A DNA stretch of 37,037 nt from contig JAJDEJ010000358.1 in the NCBI GenBank assembly GCA_029259815.1, forward strand, positions 1 to 37,037, given 5' to 3'. Origin of the DNA: Planctomycetaceae bacterium. GTDB lineage: Bacteria; Planctomycetota; Planctomycetia; Planctomycetales; Planctomycetaceae. The notes under the pieces are model-generated. The model did not search any database and was not told the origin of the DNA. It saw only the letters and a program-made list of their open reading frames with translations. Below are positions 23,723-32,997 of this stretch, in pieces. The number at the start of each line of letters is the position of its first letter. Position 1 is the first letter of the stretch. A program made the position numbers and the translations under genes.

Positions 23723-24162
23723 GACTGAGACTACCGGGGGATTTCAGATGAGGGGGGATGCCGGTCGCCAGGCTGAGTCGCACGGAAACTTCGCGACCCA
23801 TCGGGAGTCGGGGCATTGTCCGCACGGATCGCTGCCAGAAGCGTCCGATCTGATCAAGTTGTCTGTCGGGGAATGTCGTGTTGTCGGTGAAGGGACGTCA
23901 CAGACGGTTTGGAGAGACCGTCAACTCAACTCGGGGGAGACTCGACCGCGTGACGCGGTTCCATCGAGACTCCGGTATCTTGTCGTGAGCTAGATAGCCC
24001 AACCCCGCTGAAGGGGTCAATTGATTTTCGCTGATCTCGTCGATTTTGTAGGGTTTCGCTGAAATGTTCGGCGAGAGCTGCCGCTCTCGATTTGTCATGG
24101 TTGTTGGTCGTGATCAATCCTGAATTGACACAGCCATTTCTGTCTGTGTGACTTGTTTCCCG
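23723..24162. other. Intergenic region before secretin gene
   Basis: No gene in 440 bases. It holds one good stem-loop, CGAGAGC-TGCC-GCTCTCG (24072-24089), and a weaker ACACAG...CTGTGT pair (24128-24149). The secretin promoter should lie here, but no box is convincing. Confidence 0.5.
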
Positions 24163-25341
24163 TCAAGAGGCATCGAACATCGTCGTGATAATGGCGTCTT
24201 TCTTGAGCTTCTTGACGACTTCTTCTTGAACGCCTTGTTGCCGCTCGGCAACGATCTCCTCGCGGATTTCGTTTTGAACTTCCTCGAATGGCTTCACACG
24301 ATCAGGACGCCGTTCCGTGACGCGGACAAGTTGATACGCCTTCTTGCCGGCGACGACCTGTCCGATCTCACCCACGTTGAGCTCGAACAACATGCGTTCG
24401 ATCTCCTCGTCTGCGAGGCTGCCTTTTTGTGTCCAGTCCCAGTTGCCGCCGTCCTTGGCCATCACGCCGTCGGAGTACTTGCGGGCCACGGTGGCGAAGT
24501 CGGTGCCGTTCTTCAACTCGGCAATCGCCGCGTCGAGAACGCCGAGAGCTTTGTCCTTACCGCCATGCTTGCCGTAGGAAATCCAAATCTGCTGCCACTG
24601 CACTTGTGCAGGCTCTTTGTACTCGTCGATCCGTTTTTCGTATTCGGCTAACAGTTCGGGCCGGGTGACCACGGGGGCTGCAGGCATATTGAGTGCCATG
24701 GACTGCTGTGCCAGACTCTGACGCCCGAAGGCACGACGCAGATTGCTGAGTGTCGTCCCCTGCTGCTGCATCTTGGCTTCCAACTCGGCGAGCGTGCCGA
24801 CACCCATCTCGGCTTTGACCTCTTCCAGCTTCTGAGAGAAGAGCAGGTCCAGCTGTTGCTCCAATTGCTCCTTCTGATCAGCCCCTAACTGACTGACTGC
24901 CCCGTCCATCAGAACGGCTTCGTCAATCATTTGCGGGAGTGCCTGCCGGATGAGCTGTTTGCGTTGCTTGGTGAACTCTTCGGGCGGCATGGCCCGCTTT
25001 GCCTTGGCGAGTTGTCCTGCGAATGGTTCCAACACGTCGGCCACCAGAATGGGCGTCCCATTGACGACCGCAGCGACCTCGGACAACTCCGCGTCGAGTG
25101 AGGGCGTGTTCCCACCGTCAACGTGACCAACCTGTTTCACCGAAGTGTCAGCATCCTGCGATCTTGTGACCTCGGCGACATCGTCCGCCACTGCCATTCG
25201 TGGCGGAATCATTCCCACCACAGGATTGTCGGCCGTCACACTGCGTCCCGAACATCCAGCACACATCAGGACGGCGATCAACGCCATGCCCATCAGGTGA
25301 TCGAGCGGGCCAATGCCCAGATGTCGGAGACTCAGTTTCAT
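24163..25341 (-). CDS. Peptidylprolyl isomerase (parvulin/SurA-like) lipoprotein
   Basis: The 392-residue product has a lipoprotein-type signal ending MCAGC (Cys30). A SurA-like N-terminal helical chaperone part (about 85-230) follows, and a parvulin domain at about 245-350 has the features QWQQIWISYGK, FATVARKYSDG, GGNWDWTQKGSL and VAGKKAYQLVRV. The folding helper would act outside the cytoplasm on envelope proteins, plausibly including the adjacent secretin; the latter is inference from position only. It lies downstream of mfd on the same strand with a 387-base gap containing a palindrome. Confidence 0.85.
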   Translation of the reverse strand: MKLSLRHLGIGPLDHLMGMALIAVLMCAGCSGRSVTADNPVVGMIPPRMAVADDVAEVTRSQDADTSVKQVGHVDGGNTPSLDAELSEVAAVVNGTPILVADVLEPFAGQLAKAKRAMPPEEFTKQRKQLIRQALPQMIDEAVLMDGAVSQLGADQKEQLEQQLDLLFSQKLEEVKAEMGVGTLAELEAKMQQQGTTLSNLRRAFGRQSLAQQSMALNMPAAPVVTRPELLAEYEKRIDEYKEPAQVQWQQIWISYGKHGGKDKALGVLDAAIAELKNGTDFATVARKYSDGVMAKDGGNWDWTQKGSLADEEIERMLFELNVGEIGQVVAGKKAYQLVRVTERRPDRVKPFEEVQNEIREEIVAERQQGVQEEVVKKLKKDAIITTMFDAS

Positions 25342-25728
25342 GCGGACCGCGTCAGAAGATTCCTGACTTCAACCGTCCCCTGATTTGTTAGGAAGTGCTG
25401 AAAGTCGTGGGACTCAAAGGGAAATGTCGTATTGACCTACAGAGAGGCGGCGAAAGATACGACAGCCAGTCCGCTCTCAGCAAGACCGAATCGTTCCACA
25501 TTCGCCCGAACCTGCCTCCCGGCACCGATTTGCCACAAACTCACGCTGTAACTGCCGATTCAAAAACATCACAACCTCTCACTATTTTGCCGGTTTACCC
25601 CAGCCTCCGCTTGTTCATGCATTTGGAAGCGAACCGGGGTCAGGCACCATTTCGTCCCTGTGTGGAGTCGGGTGATGGAATGCGATCCGGACGAAATGGT
25701 GCCTGACCCCTTCCTCGCGGGTTGCGGT
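25342..25728. other. Intergenic region between mfd and isomerase gene
   Basis: No gene in 387 bases. It holds the 22-base inverted repeat at 25636-25710. The remainder shows nothing recognisable. Confidence 0.5.
25636..25710. repeat. Perfect 22-base inverted repeat, GGGGTCAGGCACC type
   Basis: The left arm starts GGGGTCAGGCACCATTTCG and the right arm from 25689 is its exact reverse complement, ending GGTGCCTGACCCC. The loop is 31 bases. The GGTGCCTGACCCC end is, as I recall, typical of palindromic units associated with REP-associated tyrosine (Y1) transposases. No transposase gene is present in the window, so it would be mobilised in trans if at all. It lies 18 bases after the mfd stop and may end that transcript. 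Confidence 0.85.
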
Positions 25729-28700
25729 CTACCTCAACAAGCCTTTGAGGTGCTCGAGTAGAGGCTCGCCCTCCAAATCCTCGTGCATGACAAGGTAGGC
25801 ATTGTGGCGATCTGCGATGCGCAAGTCAGACCCGATCTTCGCGGCGAGATCATGAATTCGTTGCACGTCGTGATACGCAAACACCGTGTAATCGTCCTCT
25901 TCTCGAATCGCTTCGATCCCCCATTCGTACGCCAGTAATTGCAGTTCACGGAGCGACACCAGTCGCCCGACTTCCTCCGGCGGCGACCCAAACCGGTCTC
26001 GCAACTCGGCGATGACGTCCTGGAGTTCAGCCATATTCGCGGTCGCAGAAATCTTACGATACACATCGATCTTCTGACGCCCGGGTGGCACGTACTCTTC
26101 GGGGATCAGAGCAGCGACCGGCAGATCCACGTTGACGTGCGGTCGTTTGCGAGGAGGGAGATTCTTAAGATTACGCACCGCGTTCTCCAGGAGTTGGCAA
26201 TACAACTCGTAACCGACGGCTCCAATGTGACCACTCTGTTCGGATCCAAGAATGTTCCCTGCGCCACGAATCTCCAGATCGCGCATCGCGATCTTGAATC
26301 CGGCACCGAGTTCGCTGTACTCCTCGATCGCTTTGAGTCGCTTCGCCCCCGCAGACGTGATGCTCTTGCCCTCCTCAAGCACGAGATAGCAATAGGCCCG
26401 ATTCTTGTAGCGCCCCACGCGACCTCGCAGTTGATGCAGGTCCGCGAGTCCGTACTTGTCCGCCTGATGAATGAACATCGTGTTCGCGTTGGGAATGTCG
26501 AGCCCGCTCTCGATGATCGTTGTTGCGACCAATACGTCGATCTTGCCACTCACGAACGCGACCATGTTCTCTTCGATCATCGACTCGGGCATCTGCCCAT
26601 GCACGATTGCAAACGTCGCTTCGGGGACGATCGACTGCAACCGGTCGACGATCGACTGGATGTTGTACACGCGGTTATGCACGAAGTAGCACTGTCCTCC
26701 CCGGTTCAACTCACGAATCATGGCCGACCGAATCAACTCGCCATCCCAACGACAACTGCGAGTCTGAATGGACACGCGATCCTGTGGAGGCGTGGTGAGG
26801 TTCGAGATATCGCGCACTCCCAGCAGTGACATGTGCAGCGTGCGCGGGATGGGCGTCGCCGTCATCGTGAGCACATCGACCGTCAGCCGCACCCGTTTGA
26901 GCATTTCCTTCGCATCGACACCAAACCGTTGCTCCTCATCAATGATCAACAATCCAAGATCTTTGAACCGCACGTCCTTCTGCACCAGTCGATGCGTACC
27001 GATCACAAGGTCAACCGTTCCCGCCTCCATGCCAGCGAGCGTCTCCCGCTGCTGTGCCTTCGTGCGAAAGCGTGAGAGGGTCTCAATCGTGAACGGATAC
27101 TCGGCCATACGATCGCGGAACGTGCGAGAGTGCTGTTCGGCCAACACGGTTGTCGGTACAAGCACGGCTGCCTGTCGTCCCGAGTCGATCATCTTGAACA
27201 CCGCCCGCATGGCGACTTCCGTTTTGCCGAAACCAACGTCACCGCAGATCAAACGATCCATGGGCCGTGTTTGTTCGAGATCCTGTTTACTGTCCGCGAT
27301 CGCATGCACTTGGTCTTCTGTTTCGACATACGGAAACGCCGCCTCGAACTCGTGTTGCCAGTGCGAGTCGGGCGGGCACGCGAAGCCCGGTTTCGACTCA
27401 CGTTCGGCTTGTAGCTTGAGCATGTCCGACGCCATGTCTTCGACGGCCGCCGCGACCCGTGCCTTCTTCGCTGCCCAACCGGTGCCGCCGAGCTTCGACA
27501 GGTTGGGCACCGACTTCGCTCCGCCGATGTACTTCTGCACGAGGTGAATCAACGAAACGGGCACGTACATCCGCATCTTGTCACGAAACTCGAGCAGCAA
27601 GTTCTCCTCGCGACGTTCGTCTTTCTCAAGCACCTCCATCCCGCGATACCGGGCAATTCCATGCGTGAGATGCACGACGAGATCATTCTCGTTGAGATCG
27701 ATGAAGCTCTCGATCGCACGGCTCTCGACCTTCGACTTTCGCGGCTTCGTGCGTCGTACCTCAGTGCGACTGAACAACTCATGATCGCTGAGCACGATCA
27801 GTCCGACACTCGTCAGCCGATACCCACGCGTCACAGTGCCAAGACAGAGCTGCACACGCTCGGCGAGCGAGCCGTCAGTCCCCCGGCTGCTCTGAGCAGC
27901 CGGGGTGCTCGTCTGTGCCAGCAACTCACCCAGCCGTTCACGCTCCCCTTCGTTGTGACACGCGATCAACACACTCTCATCACGGTCAACGACCGACGCC
28001 AATTCTTCCAGCACCTCCGTTTTCGGACCGGTGAAGCGTTCGATCGACTCGGTGTTGAGCCGATAGTACGTCTCTTCGCGTCCCTCACTGATCGCCGCGA
28101 CACTGACACACGCTCGCTCCAGACAGCGTGCCATCGTCGAGTCGACGGAGAACAACCCCCGCGCATCCCTCAACCGATCAACGTACTGTTTGCCCTCCAG
28201 GATGAGATCCGCAGGCTCACTCAGGACGATCCATCCATCACTCGACAGTTCATCGAGGAGATGCCCACCCCCGCTTGCGGTTTCGCCCGACTTCTTTCCG
28301 TTCTCTCCGGGCGACTCCACCGGCGCAACGACCGTCAAACTCACACTCTGCAACTGCTCGACCGTCCGCTGCGTCTCCACAGCGAACTGGCGAATCGAAT
28401 CAATTTCGTCGCCAAACAACTCAATGCGCAGTGGGTCCAACGCATCGGGAGGAAACACATCGACGATGCCGCCATGCACCGCGAACTCGCCCGGCACCTC
28501 GACCGCGCTCGATCGTTCAAACCTGCGCACCACGAGCCAGTGCAGGAACTCGTCGAGATCGAGATCGCCACCCACCTTGAGCAGTCGGGTTCCCTGCTCA
28601 CGCTCCGCACGCGCAGGCACCGGTTGCAACAGCGCCGGGAGACTCGTCACGATCACTTGGGGCAGTGATAACTGATCGAGTTGGCTGAGCACGCGCAGCC

Positions 28701-29034
28701 GACCACCGAAGATGGCGTCGGAGACATCGTGTTCTTCCGGCAACGTCTCCCATGCCGGGAAGACGAGCGGTGTCTCTTCCAGCAGCGGCACAAGGTCCGC
28801 AGCGAAGTCATCGACGTCCCGAATCCGTGGCAGCACAATCAACAGAGGTCGCGGCGACTCATGAGCCAGCGTCGCGGCCACCAGCGCGCAGGACGATCCC
28901 CACGCTCCGTCAATCGTTGCCCGTCGCCCCCCCTGGAGCGTCTGCACAACGTCGTCGAAGCCCGTCATCCCGCGAAGACGCGAGATCAGATCCGGCAATG
29001 ACCGGACAACATCGGCACGAACCTGCTGTGGCAT
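25729..29034 (-). CDS. mfd: Transcription-repair coupling factor
   Basis: A 1101-residue Mfd, close to the usual length. It removes RNA polymerase stalled at DNA lesions and recruits UvrA. From the N-terminus: a UvrB-like domain (PRPLLIVLPRIRDVDDFAADL ... FPAWETLPEE), an RNA-polymerase-interacting CarD-like domain near 440-510 (DLVVHLTHGIARYRGMEVLE), and the helicase motor with Walker A GDVGFGKTEVA, the Walker B-type DEEQ and motif VI QLRGRVGRYKNRAYCY. The C-terminal TRCF domain is intact. It is the upstream gene of the isomerase, and a small zinc-ribbon gene precedes it. Confidence 0.97.
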   Translation of the reverse strand: MPQQVRADVVRSLPDLISRLRGMTGFDDVVQTLQGGRRATIDGAWGSSCALVAATLAHESPRPLLIVLPRIRDVDDFAADLVPLLEETPLVFPAWETLPEEHDVSDAIFGGRLRVLSQLDQLSLPQVIVTSLPALLQPVPARAEREQGTRLLKVGGDLDLDEFLHWLVVRRFERSSAVEVPGEFAVHGGIVDVFPPDALDPLRIELFGDEIDSIRQFAVETQRTVEQLQSVSLTVVAPVESPGENGKKSGETASGGGHLLDELSSDGWIVLSEPADLILEGKQYVDRLRDARGLFSVDSTMARCLERACVSVAAISEGREETYYRLNTESIERFTGPKTEVLEELASVVDRDESVLIACHNEGERERLGELLAQTSTPAAQSSRGTDGSLAERVQLCLGTVTRGYRLTSVGLIVLSDHELFSRTEVRRTKPRKSKVESRAIESFIDLNENDLVVHLTHGIARYRGMEVLEKDERREENLLLEFRDKMRMYVPVSLIHLVQKYIGGAKSVPNLSKLGGTGWAAKKARVAAAVEDMASDMLKLQAERESKPGFACPPDSHWQHEFEAAFPYVETEDQVHAIADSKQDLEQTRPMDRLICGDVGFGKTEVAMRAVFKMIDSGRQAAVLVPTTVLAEQHSRTFRDRMAEYPFTIETLSRFRTKAQQRETLAGMEAGTVDLVIGTHRLVQKDVRFKDLGLLIIDEEQRFGVDAKEMLKRVRLTVDVLTMTATPIPRTLHMSLLGVRDISNLTTPPQDRVSIQTRSCRWDGELIRSAMIRELNRGGQCYFVHNRVYNIQSIVDRLQSIVPEATFAIVHGQMPESMIEENMVAFVSGKIDVLVATTIIESGLDIPNANTMFIHQADKYGLADLHQLRGRVGRYKNRAYCYLVLEEGKSITSAGAKRLKAIEEYSELGAGFKIAMRDLEIRGAGNILGSEQSGHIGAVGYELYCQLLENAVRNLKNLPPRKRPHVNVDLPVAALIPEEYVPPGRQKIDVYRKISATANMAELQDVIAELRDRFGSPPEEVGRLVSLRELQLLAYEWGIEAIREEDDYTVFAYHDVQRIHDLAAKIGSDLRIADRHNAYLVMHEDLEGEPLLEHLKGLLR

Positions 29035-29059
29035 GCGTGCCGCAAACTGTAGCGGACGA

Positions 29060-29158
29060 GGGTTGATGGTTGAAGGTTTATGGTTGATGGATTCGAGAGG
29101 ACGTGTCGACTTGCGTCATTTGTTTATCCATCAACCATCGACAATAAACCATCAACCC
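29060..29158. repeat. Imperfect 31-base inverted repeat, GGTTGATGG type
   Basis: The left arm (29060-29090) begins GGGTTGATGGTT and the right arm (29128-29158) ends AACCATCAACCC. They match at 26 of 31 positions, the outer 11-12 bases of each end being perfect and the middle eight diverged. It lies between the zinc-ribbon gene stop and the mfd start, upstream of mfd. Confidence 0.75.
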
Positions 29159-29162
29159 GCCG

Positions 29163-29465
29163 TCAGGCGCGGTCCATCACGGGCCACTCGTGTCGACAGG
29201 CGTTGCACTGGAAACCGACGACGGTCGCGGTGCCGGGGACCGTCGCTCCATTGCGATTCGTGATCGCATCCCGCAACTCAATCGGCTGCACCGTCACGCG
29301 CCTGCAACAGGGGCATTGACTGTTCGACTTCTCCATCCTCGCCCGCGTCACGATGTTGACCATCTGACGGTTCCGACGGCGAGCCGTGTAGTCGGAGAAA
29401 GAGAGAACTTCGGGGCCATCGTCCTCGACCTGCACGGGAGGACTGTACAAAGAAAGCTGACTCAT
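29163..29465 (-). CDS. Zinc-ribbon protein, 100 aa
   Basis: ATG 29465 was chosen over the longer frame because AAGGA precedes it at good spacing and the added N-terminus is unconserved. The C-terminal half carries a zinc-ribbon: CPCC (51-54) and CNAC (87-90), with HEW at 92-94, separated by a polar loop. It lies immediately upstream of mfd on the same strand. The product may be a small regulatory or nucleic-acid-binding protein; the family is not recognised. Confidence 0.7.
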   Translation of the reverse strand: MSQLSLYSPPVQVEDDGPEVLSFSDYTARRRNRQMVNIVTRARMEKSNSQCPCCRRVTVQPIELRDAITNRNGATVPGTATVVGFQCNACRHEWPVMDRA

Positions 29466-30060
29466 AGCGGCATCCTTGCTGAGTTCAGGCCACGATCCTT
29501 CGCAGCCGGGAATCCATACACGAAGAGGCACCATAAATCAGGTGTGACGGGTCTGCAAGGGAAAACCGAGAGCTTGTCTTGCAGATTCGGGTAAGTTTTC
29601 ACCGCTGAGGTGCGGAGACACGGAGGACGCGCGGAGGGGGTAAACTGATTCGGCGGTTGAATGCGTAATTTGGGTGGTGGGTCAGTTTGGCCGAGACGGG
29701 TGGCACGTCCCTGACCAACGGGAAGGGCGAGGCGAGCGCGGGGCGAACATTCGCAGGCTCCGGAGCAATTCGCCACGCCCTTCCTAACGTCAGGGGCGTG
29801 CCACCCGACACGTTTGAGAACCAACAACCGTTATTTGCTGTGTTTCTCTTGCCAGCGTGGTCGAAAGAGGCGAATTTCCAAGCGATCGACAGCGAACGGC
29901 AGCATCTCCGTGCGTCCTCCGCGACTCAGCGTCCGCGGTGAAAACAACTTTATGCCTCTCAAATGACACTCCCCGTCCCAACCGCAGCGTGGAGTTTTCA
30001 GTCCCTCACGGTAAACTGGTCCGGAAGTGATCGAGACCCAACATCCGAGGGCGACAGCAC
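29466..30060. other. 595-bp intergenic region with nested palindromes
   Basis: No gene seen. Most of it is the nested inverted-repeat block 29595-29945. The remainder before xylB probably holds the xylB promoter, but none is convincing. A GAGGGCG about 13 bases before the xylB ATG is the only ribosome-site candidate. Confidence 0.5.
29595..29945. repeat. Nested inverted-repeat block of about 350 bp
   Basis: Outer arms start GTTTTCACCGC (29595) and end GCGGTGAAAAC (29945) and extend inward with related CGGAGGACGCGCGGAG-like sequence. An inner pair runs from GGGTGGCACGTCCCTGAC (29698 onward) to GTCAGGGGCGTGCCACCC (ending 29806), with an adjacent pairing of GGAAGGGCG and CGCCC-TTCC. The two layers look like one palindromic repeat inserted into another. 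Non-coding. Confidence 0.75.
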
Positions 30061-31596
30061 ATGAGCGTTTACCTGGGCATCGATGTCGGCACCAGCGGCA
30101 CCAAGACGCTCGCCATTCGAGAGGACGGAACCATCCTTGCCTCGTCGAATGTGGAATACCCAATCTACAGTCCGAAGCCTGGCTGGTCGGAGCAAAACCC
30201 CGAGGACTGGTGGCAGGCAACTCAACAAGGAGTTGCTGAGGTGCTCAAGCAGGGCCGCCTCAAACCGAAGGAGATCAAGGGGATCGGTCTTTCGGGCCAG
30301 ATGCACGGCAGCGTATTCCTCGATAAAACACATGAGGTCATTCGACCAGCACTCTTGTGGAACGATCAGCGAACCGCAACCGAGTGTGAGGAGATTGAAC
30401 GTCGAGCGGGAGGACGCAAGGCCCTCATCAAGATGGTTGCCAATCCGGCACTTACGGGATTCACGGCCCCCAAGATTCTCTGGCTGCGAAACCACGAGAA
30501 ACGTCACTTCGACCGGACCGTGCAGGTGTTGCTGCCCAAGGATTTTGTGCGTCATCGCATGACGGGCGAGTTCGCCACCGAGGTGAGTGATGCGTCCGGC
30601 ACGTTGCTCCTCGATGTGAAGAAACGCCGTTGGTCGAAGAAGCTGCTCGGCCTTTTGGACCTCGACGCATCTCTGTTGCCCAAAGTGTATGAATCCGAAG
30701 AGGTCAGCGGTTCGCTCTCCGCGTCGGGAGCGGCGGCACTGGGACTCCCCGAAGGCGTGTCTGTCGTCGGTGGCGGCGGCGATCAGGCAGCCAGTGCAAT
30801 CGGCAACGGGATCGTCAAGAAAGGGGTCATTTCCGCAACCATGGGCACAAGCGGTGTCGTCTTCGCTCACAGCGACGAAGTGCAGATCGATCCCGAGGGA
30901 CGTGTGCACACATTCTGTCACGCTGTGCGTGACAAATGGCACGTGATGGGGGTCGTCCTCTCGGCGGGGGGCAGTTTGCAGTGGTATCGCAACCAGTTGG
31001 GACAGGCGGAGGTCGCAGCCGCCGCGGCGATGGGGGTCGACCCTTACGAACTCATCACGGCTCAAGCCGCACAGGCTCCTGCGGGGAGCGAAGGGTTGTT
31101 TTTTCTCCCCTATCTCACCGGCGAACGCACGCCTCACGCCGACCCCTACGCTCGGGCCGCGTGGATTGGTCTCAGTTTGCGGCACGGGAAGGCGCATATG
31201 GCTCGTGCCGTCATGGAGGGAGCCACCTACGCCATGCGCGACTGTCTGGAGATCATCGAAGGCATGAAGATCCCGGTCAAAGAGATTCGGCTTTCCGGTG
31301 GAGGTGCCCGGAGTGAGTTCTGGCGACAGATGCAGGCGGACGTCTATGGACAAAAGGTTGTCACCATCAATGCGGCGGAAGGTCCCGCCTACGGTGTCGC
31401 ACTCCTTGCTGCAGCTGGAACAGGTGCCTACAAAAATGTTGTCCAAGCCTGTGAGGCGACGATCAATGTCGTGACACAAACTGTTCCCCAGGTCGCCAGC
31501 AATCGCCTGTACAATGCACTTCACCCATTATACCAAGGCCTGTACCGCTCACTCCGTCAGGACTTCCGAGCGATCTCTGAGCAGCTTGGCAGCTGA
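30061..31596 (+). CDS. xylB: Xylulokinase
   Basis: A 511-residue FGGY-family kinase of the expected length. It phosphorylates D-xylulose to xylulose-5-phosphate with ATP, feeding the pentose phosphate pathway. The N-terminal [16 protein letters not shown] is the phosphate-1 motif, GLSGQMHG the conserved sugar-site segment, and [16 protein letters not shown] contains the catalytic Asp. The FGGY C-terminal signature [16 protein letters not shown] is intact. The highest similarity by eye is to XylB, rather than glycerol or ribulose kinases (MHG, GDQA). It stands alone; no xylose isomerase or transporter adjoins it in the window. Confidence 0.92.
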   Translation: MSVYLGIDVGTSGTKTLAIREDGTILASSNVEYPIYSPKPGWSEQNPEDWWQATQQGVAEVLKQGRLKPKEIKGIGLSGQMHGSVFLDKTHEVIRPALLWNDQRTATECEEIERRAGGRKALIKMVANPALTGFTAPKILWLRNHEKRHFDRTVQVLLPKDFVRHRMTGEFATEVSDASGTLLLDVKKRRWSKKLLGLLDLDASLLPKVYESEEVSGSLSASGAAALGLPEGVSVVGGGGDQAASAIGNGIVKKGVISATMGTSGVVFAHSDEVQIDPEGRVHTFCHAVRDKWHVMGVVLSAGGSLQWYRNQLGQAEVAAAAAMGVDPYELITAQAAQAPAGSEGLFFLPYLTGERTPHADPYARAAWIGLSLRHGKAHMARAVMEGATYAMRDCLEIIEGMKIPVKEIRLSGGGARSEFWRQMQADVYGQKVVTINAAEGPAYGVALLAAAGTGAYKNVVQACEATINVVTQTVPQVASNRLYNALHPLYQGLYRSLRQDFRAISEQLGS

Positions 31597-31899
31597 TGAG
31601 CCAATCAACACGCCACTAACAAGATTGGCGATTGCATCAAAATGACATGATCAGCTCCATTGTAGAACATACTGAAGTGCCATAATGACGGTTGGGAAGT
31701 TGTTTTTGGCACCGACATCAACCGGCGAACGTACATGTTGTTACAAAGGACGGAAAACTTGAGAAAAAGTCCGCCGTTTTTCCAAAAGGAACGCGATCTG
31801 CTTGTTGTTCGGGCGTTTAACGAATCGACTGCTCTTGTTTCCCTCAATGCGTTAGGAACGCAGCGAGAGTGAGTCGACACAAATCAGGGAGGATAGAAA
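31597..31899. other. Intergenic region before csrA
   Basis: No gene in 303 bases. A 91-codon minus-strand frame (31605-31880) has no protein-like pattern. A weak stem, GGAAAAC (31752 region) with GTTTTTCC (31782 region), is the only structure noted. Confidence 0.4.
31886..31893 (+). promoter_or_regulatory. csrA ribosome binding site with GGA motifs
   Basis: AGGGAGGA ends six bases before ATG 31900. It is a near-perfect Shine-Dalgarno and holds two GGA trinucleotides, the core of CsrA target sites, so autoregulation by CsrA is possible. Confidence 0.55.
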
Positions 31900-32148
31900 A
31901 TGCTGGTGCTTTCAAGAAAACAGAGTGAATCAATCATCATCGATGGGGACATCGAGGTCGAGGTGCTGGAGATTCGCAACGGGCGAGTCAGATTGGGCTT
32001 TCGAGCACCTCAGTCATGCCGCATTGTGCGTGCGGAAATCGAGCTTCGCGATGCCGCTCCCCCGCGAACCGCTTCAGATGGGCCCGACAAGATCTCGCGA
32101 CGGACGCTCAGCGATTCCAACCCTGGCTTTACTATCCCGTGCGGATGA
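31900..32148 (+). CDS. csrA: Carbon storage regulator (translational regulator)
   Basis: A typical CsrA core: MLVLSRKQSESIIIDGD at the N-terminus and VRLGFRAPQSCRIVRAEI in the middle, giving the RNA-binding dimer with Leu4 and Arg44-like positions. The 82 residues are longer than the usual ~60 by a polar C-terminal tail (APPRTASDGPDKISRRTL). It binds GGA-containing leaders to repress or stabilise mRNAs. It is convergent with trpA (15-base gap). Confidence 0.92.
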   Translation: MLVLSRKQSESIIIDGDIEVEVLEIRNGRVRLGFRAPQSCRIVRAEIELRDAAPPRTASDGPDKISRRTLSDSNPGFTIPCG

Positions 32149-32163
32149 ACGAGTCATCGATCA

Positions 32164-32985
32164 TCAGTCACCCGAGGTGGCACTGACCATCTCTGTTGCC
32201 AGTTCGCCAATCGCATCGAGTGTCCCCTTCTGGTCCGTCTCGCCTTGAGCCAACCGCTCCAGGTGACGGACGATGCCAGATCCGATGATCACACCGTCCG
32301 CCAACTCTCTGAGTGGCTCAACGTGCTCCGGCTTGCTGATGCCGAAGCCGACGGCGAGTGGCAGGTCGGTCTCCTCCCGCAACCAGCGGAGTTGGTCGAG
32401 CAGGGCGTCTGCGATGTCGGTCCGTTCGCCAGTCGTGCCCGCAACCGCGACGCAGTACACGAACCCGGAGCAGCTCTTGAGGATCTCCTGCACCCGCTCA
32501 CGCGGCGTCGTCGGGGCCACGAGTTGCACGAGGTCAAGCCCGTGTGAGCGAACCAGCTCAAAACACTCCGCTGCCTCTGCCCCTGGCAGATCCGGGATGA
32601 TGAATCCCGCAAACCCTGCCCTCTTTGCATCGGTCACAAACTTCTCGACCCCATGTCGAAACACGATCGCATACGACACCATCGCCACCAGAGGCGGTGT
32701 GTCATCGGTCTTCGCCTCCGCAATGGCTCGCAGAATCCCCTCAACGGTGATCCCACTGTCGAGTGCCCGCGTGTACGACGCCTGAATGACCGGCCCATCC
32801 GCAATCGGGTCACTGTAAGGAAATCCTACCTCAATGAGATCGACCCCCGCGCTGCTCAGCGTGCGGATCAGTTCCTGCGTCATTGTTGTGTCCGGATCAC
32901 CAGCGGTGATGAACGGCATGAATGCGAGACGTTGATTCGACTTGACGTTGGCGAATGCCAGGGAGATCGGGGTGTCGTCGCTCAC
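32164..32985 (-). CDS. trpA: Tryptophan synthase alpha chain
   Basis: A 273-residue TIM-barrel protein. It cleaves indole-3-glycerol phosphate and passes indole to TrpB. Catalytic Glu52 in DLIEVGFPYSDP and Asp63 in IADGP are present at the spacing of Salmonella TrpA (E49, D60). The phosphate loop region VAGTTGER and the late GVIIGSGIV are typical. The start is GTG 32985, 12 bases after the preceding gene's stop, with little Shine-Dalgarno, so it probably depends on translation of the upstream gene. Confidence 0.95.
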   Translation of the reverse strand: MSDDTPISLAFANVKSNQRLAFMPFITAGDPDTTMTQELIRTLSSAGVDLIEVGFPYSDPIADGPVIQASYTRALDSGITVEGILRAIAEAKTDDTPPLVAMVSYAIVFRHGVEKFVTDAKRAGFAGFIIPDLPGAEAAECFELVRSHGLDLVQLVAPTTPRERVQEILKSCSGFVYCVAVAGTTGERTDIADALLDQLRWLREETDLPLAVGFGISKPEHVEPLRELADGVIIGSGIVRHLERLAQGETDQKGTLDAIGELATEMVSATSGD

Positions 32986-32997
32986 GATGTCTACAAT

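Noticed and set aside
27544..28668. 374-codon + frame opposite mfd
   Set aside because: Antisense to the well conserved Mfd, no recognisable features.
29998..31524. 508-codon minus-strand frame opposite xylB
   Set aside because: Antisense shadow of a high-GC gene; no domain pattern, while xylB is unmistakable.
31605..31880. 91-codon minus frame upstream of csrA
   Set aside because: Unpatterned composition and no context supporting it.
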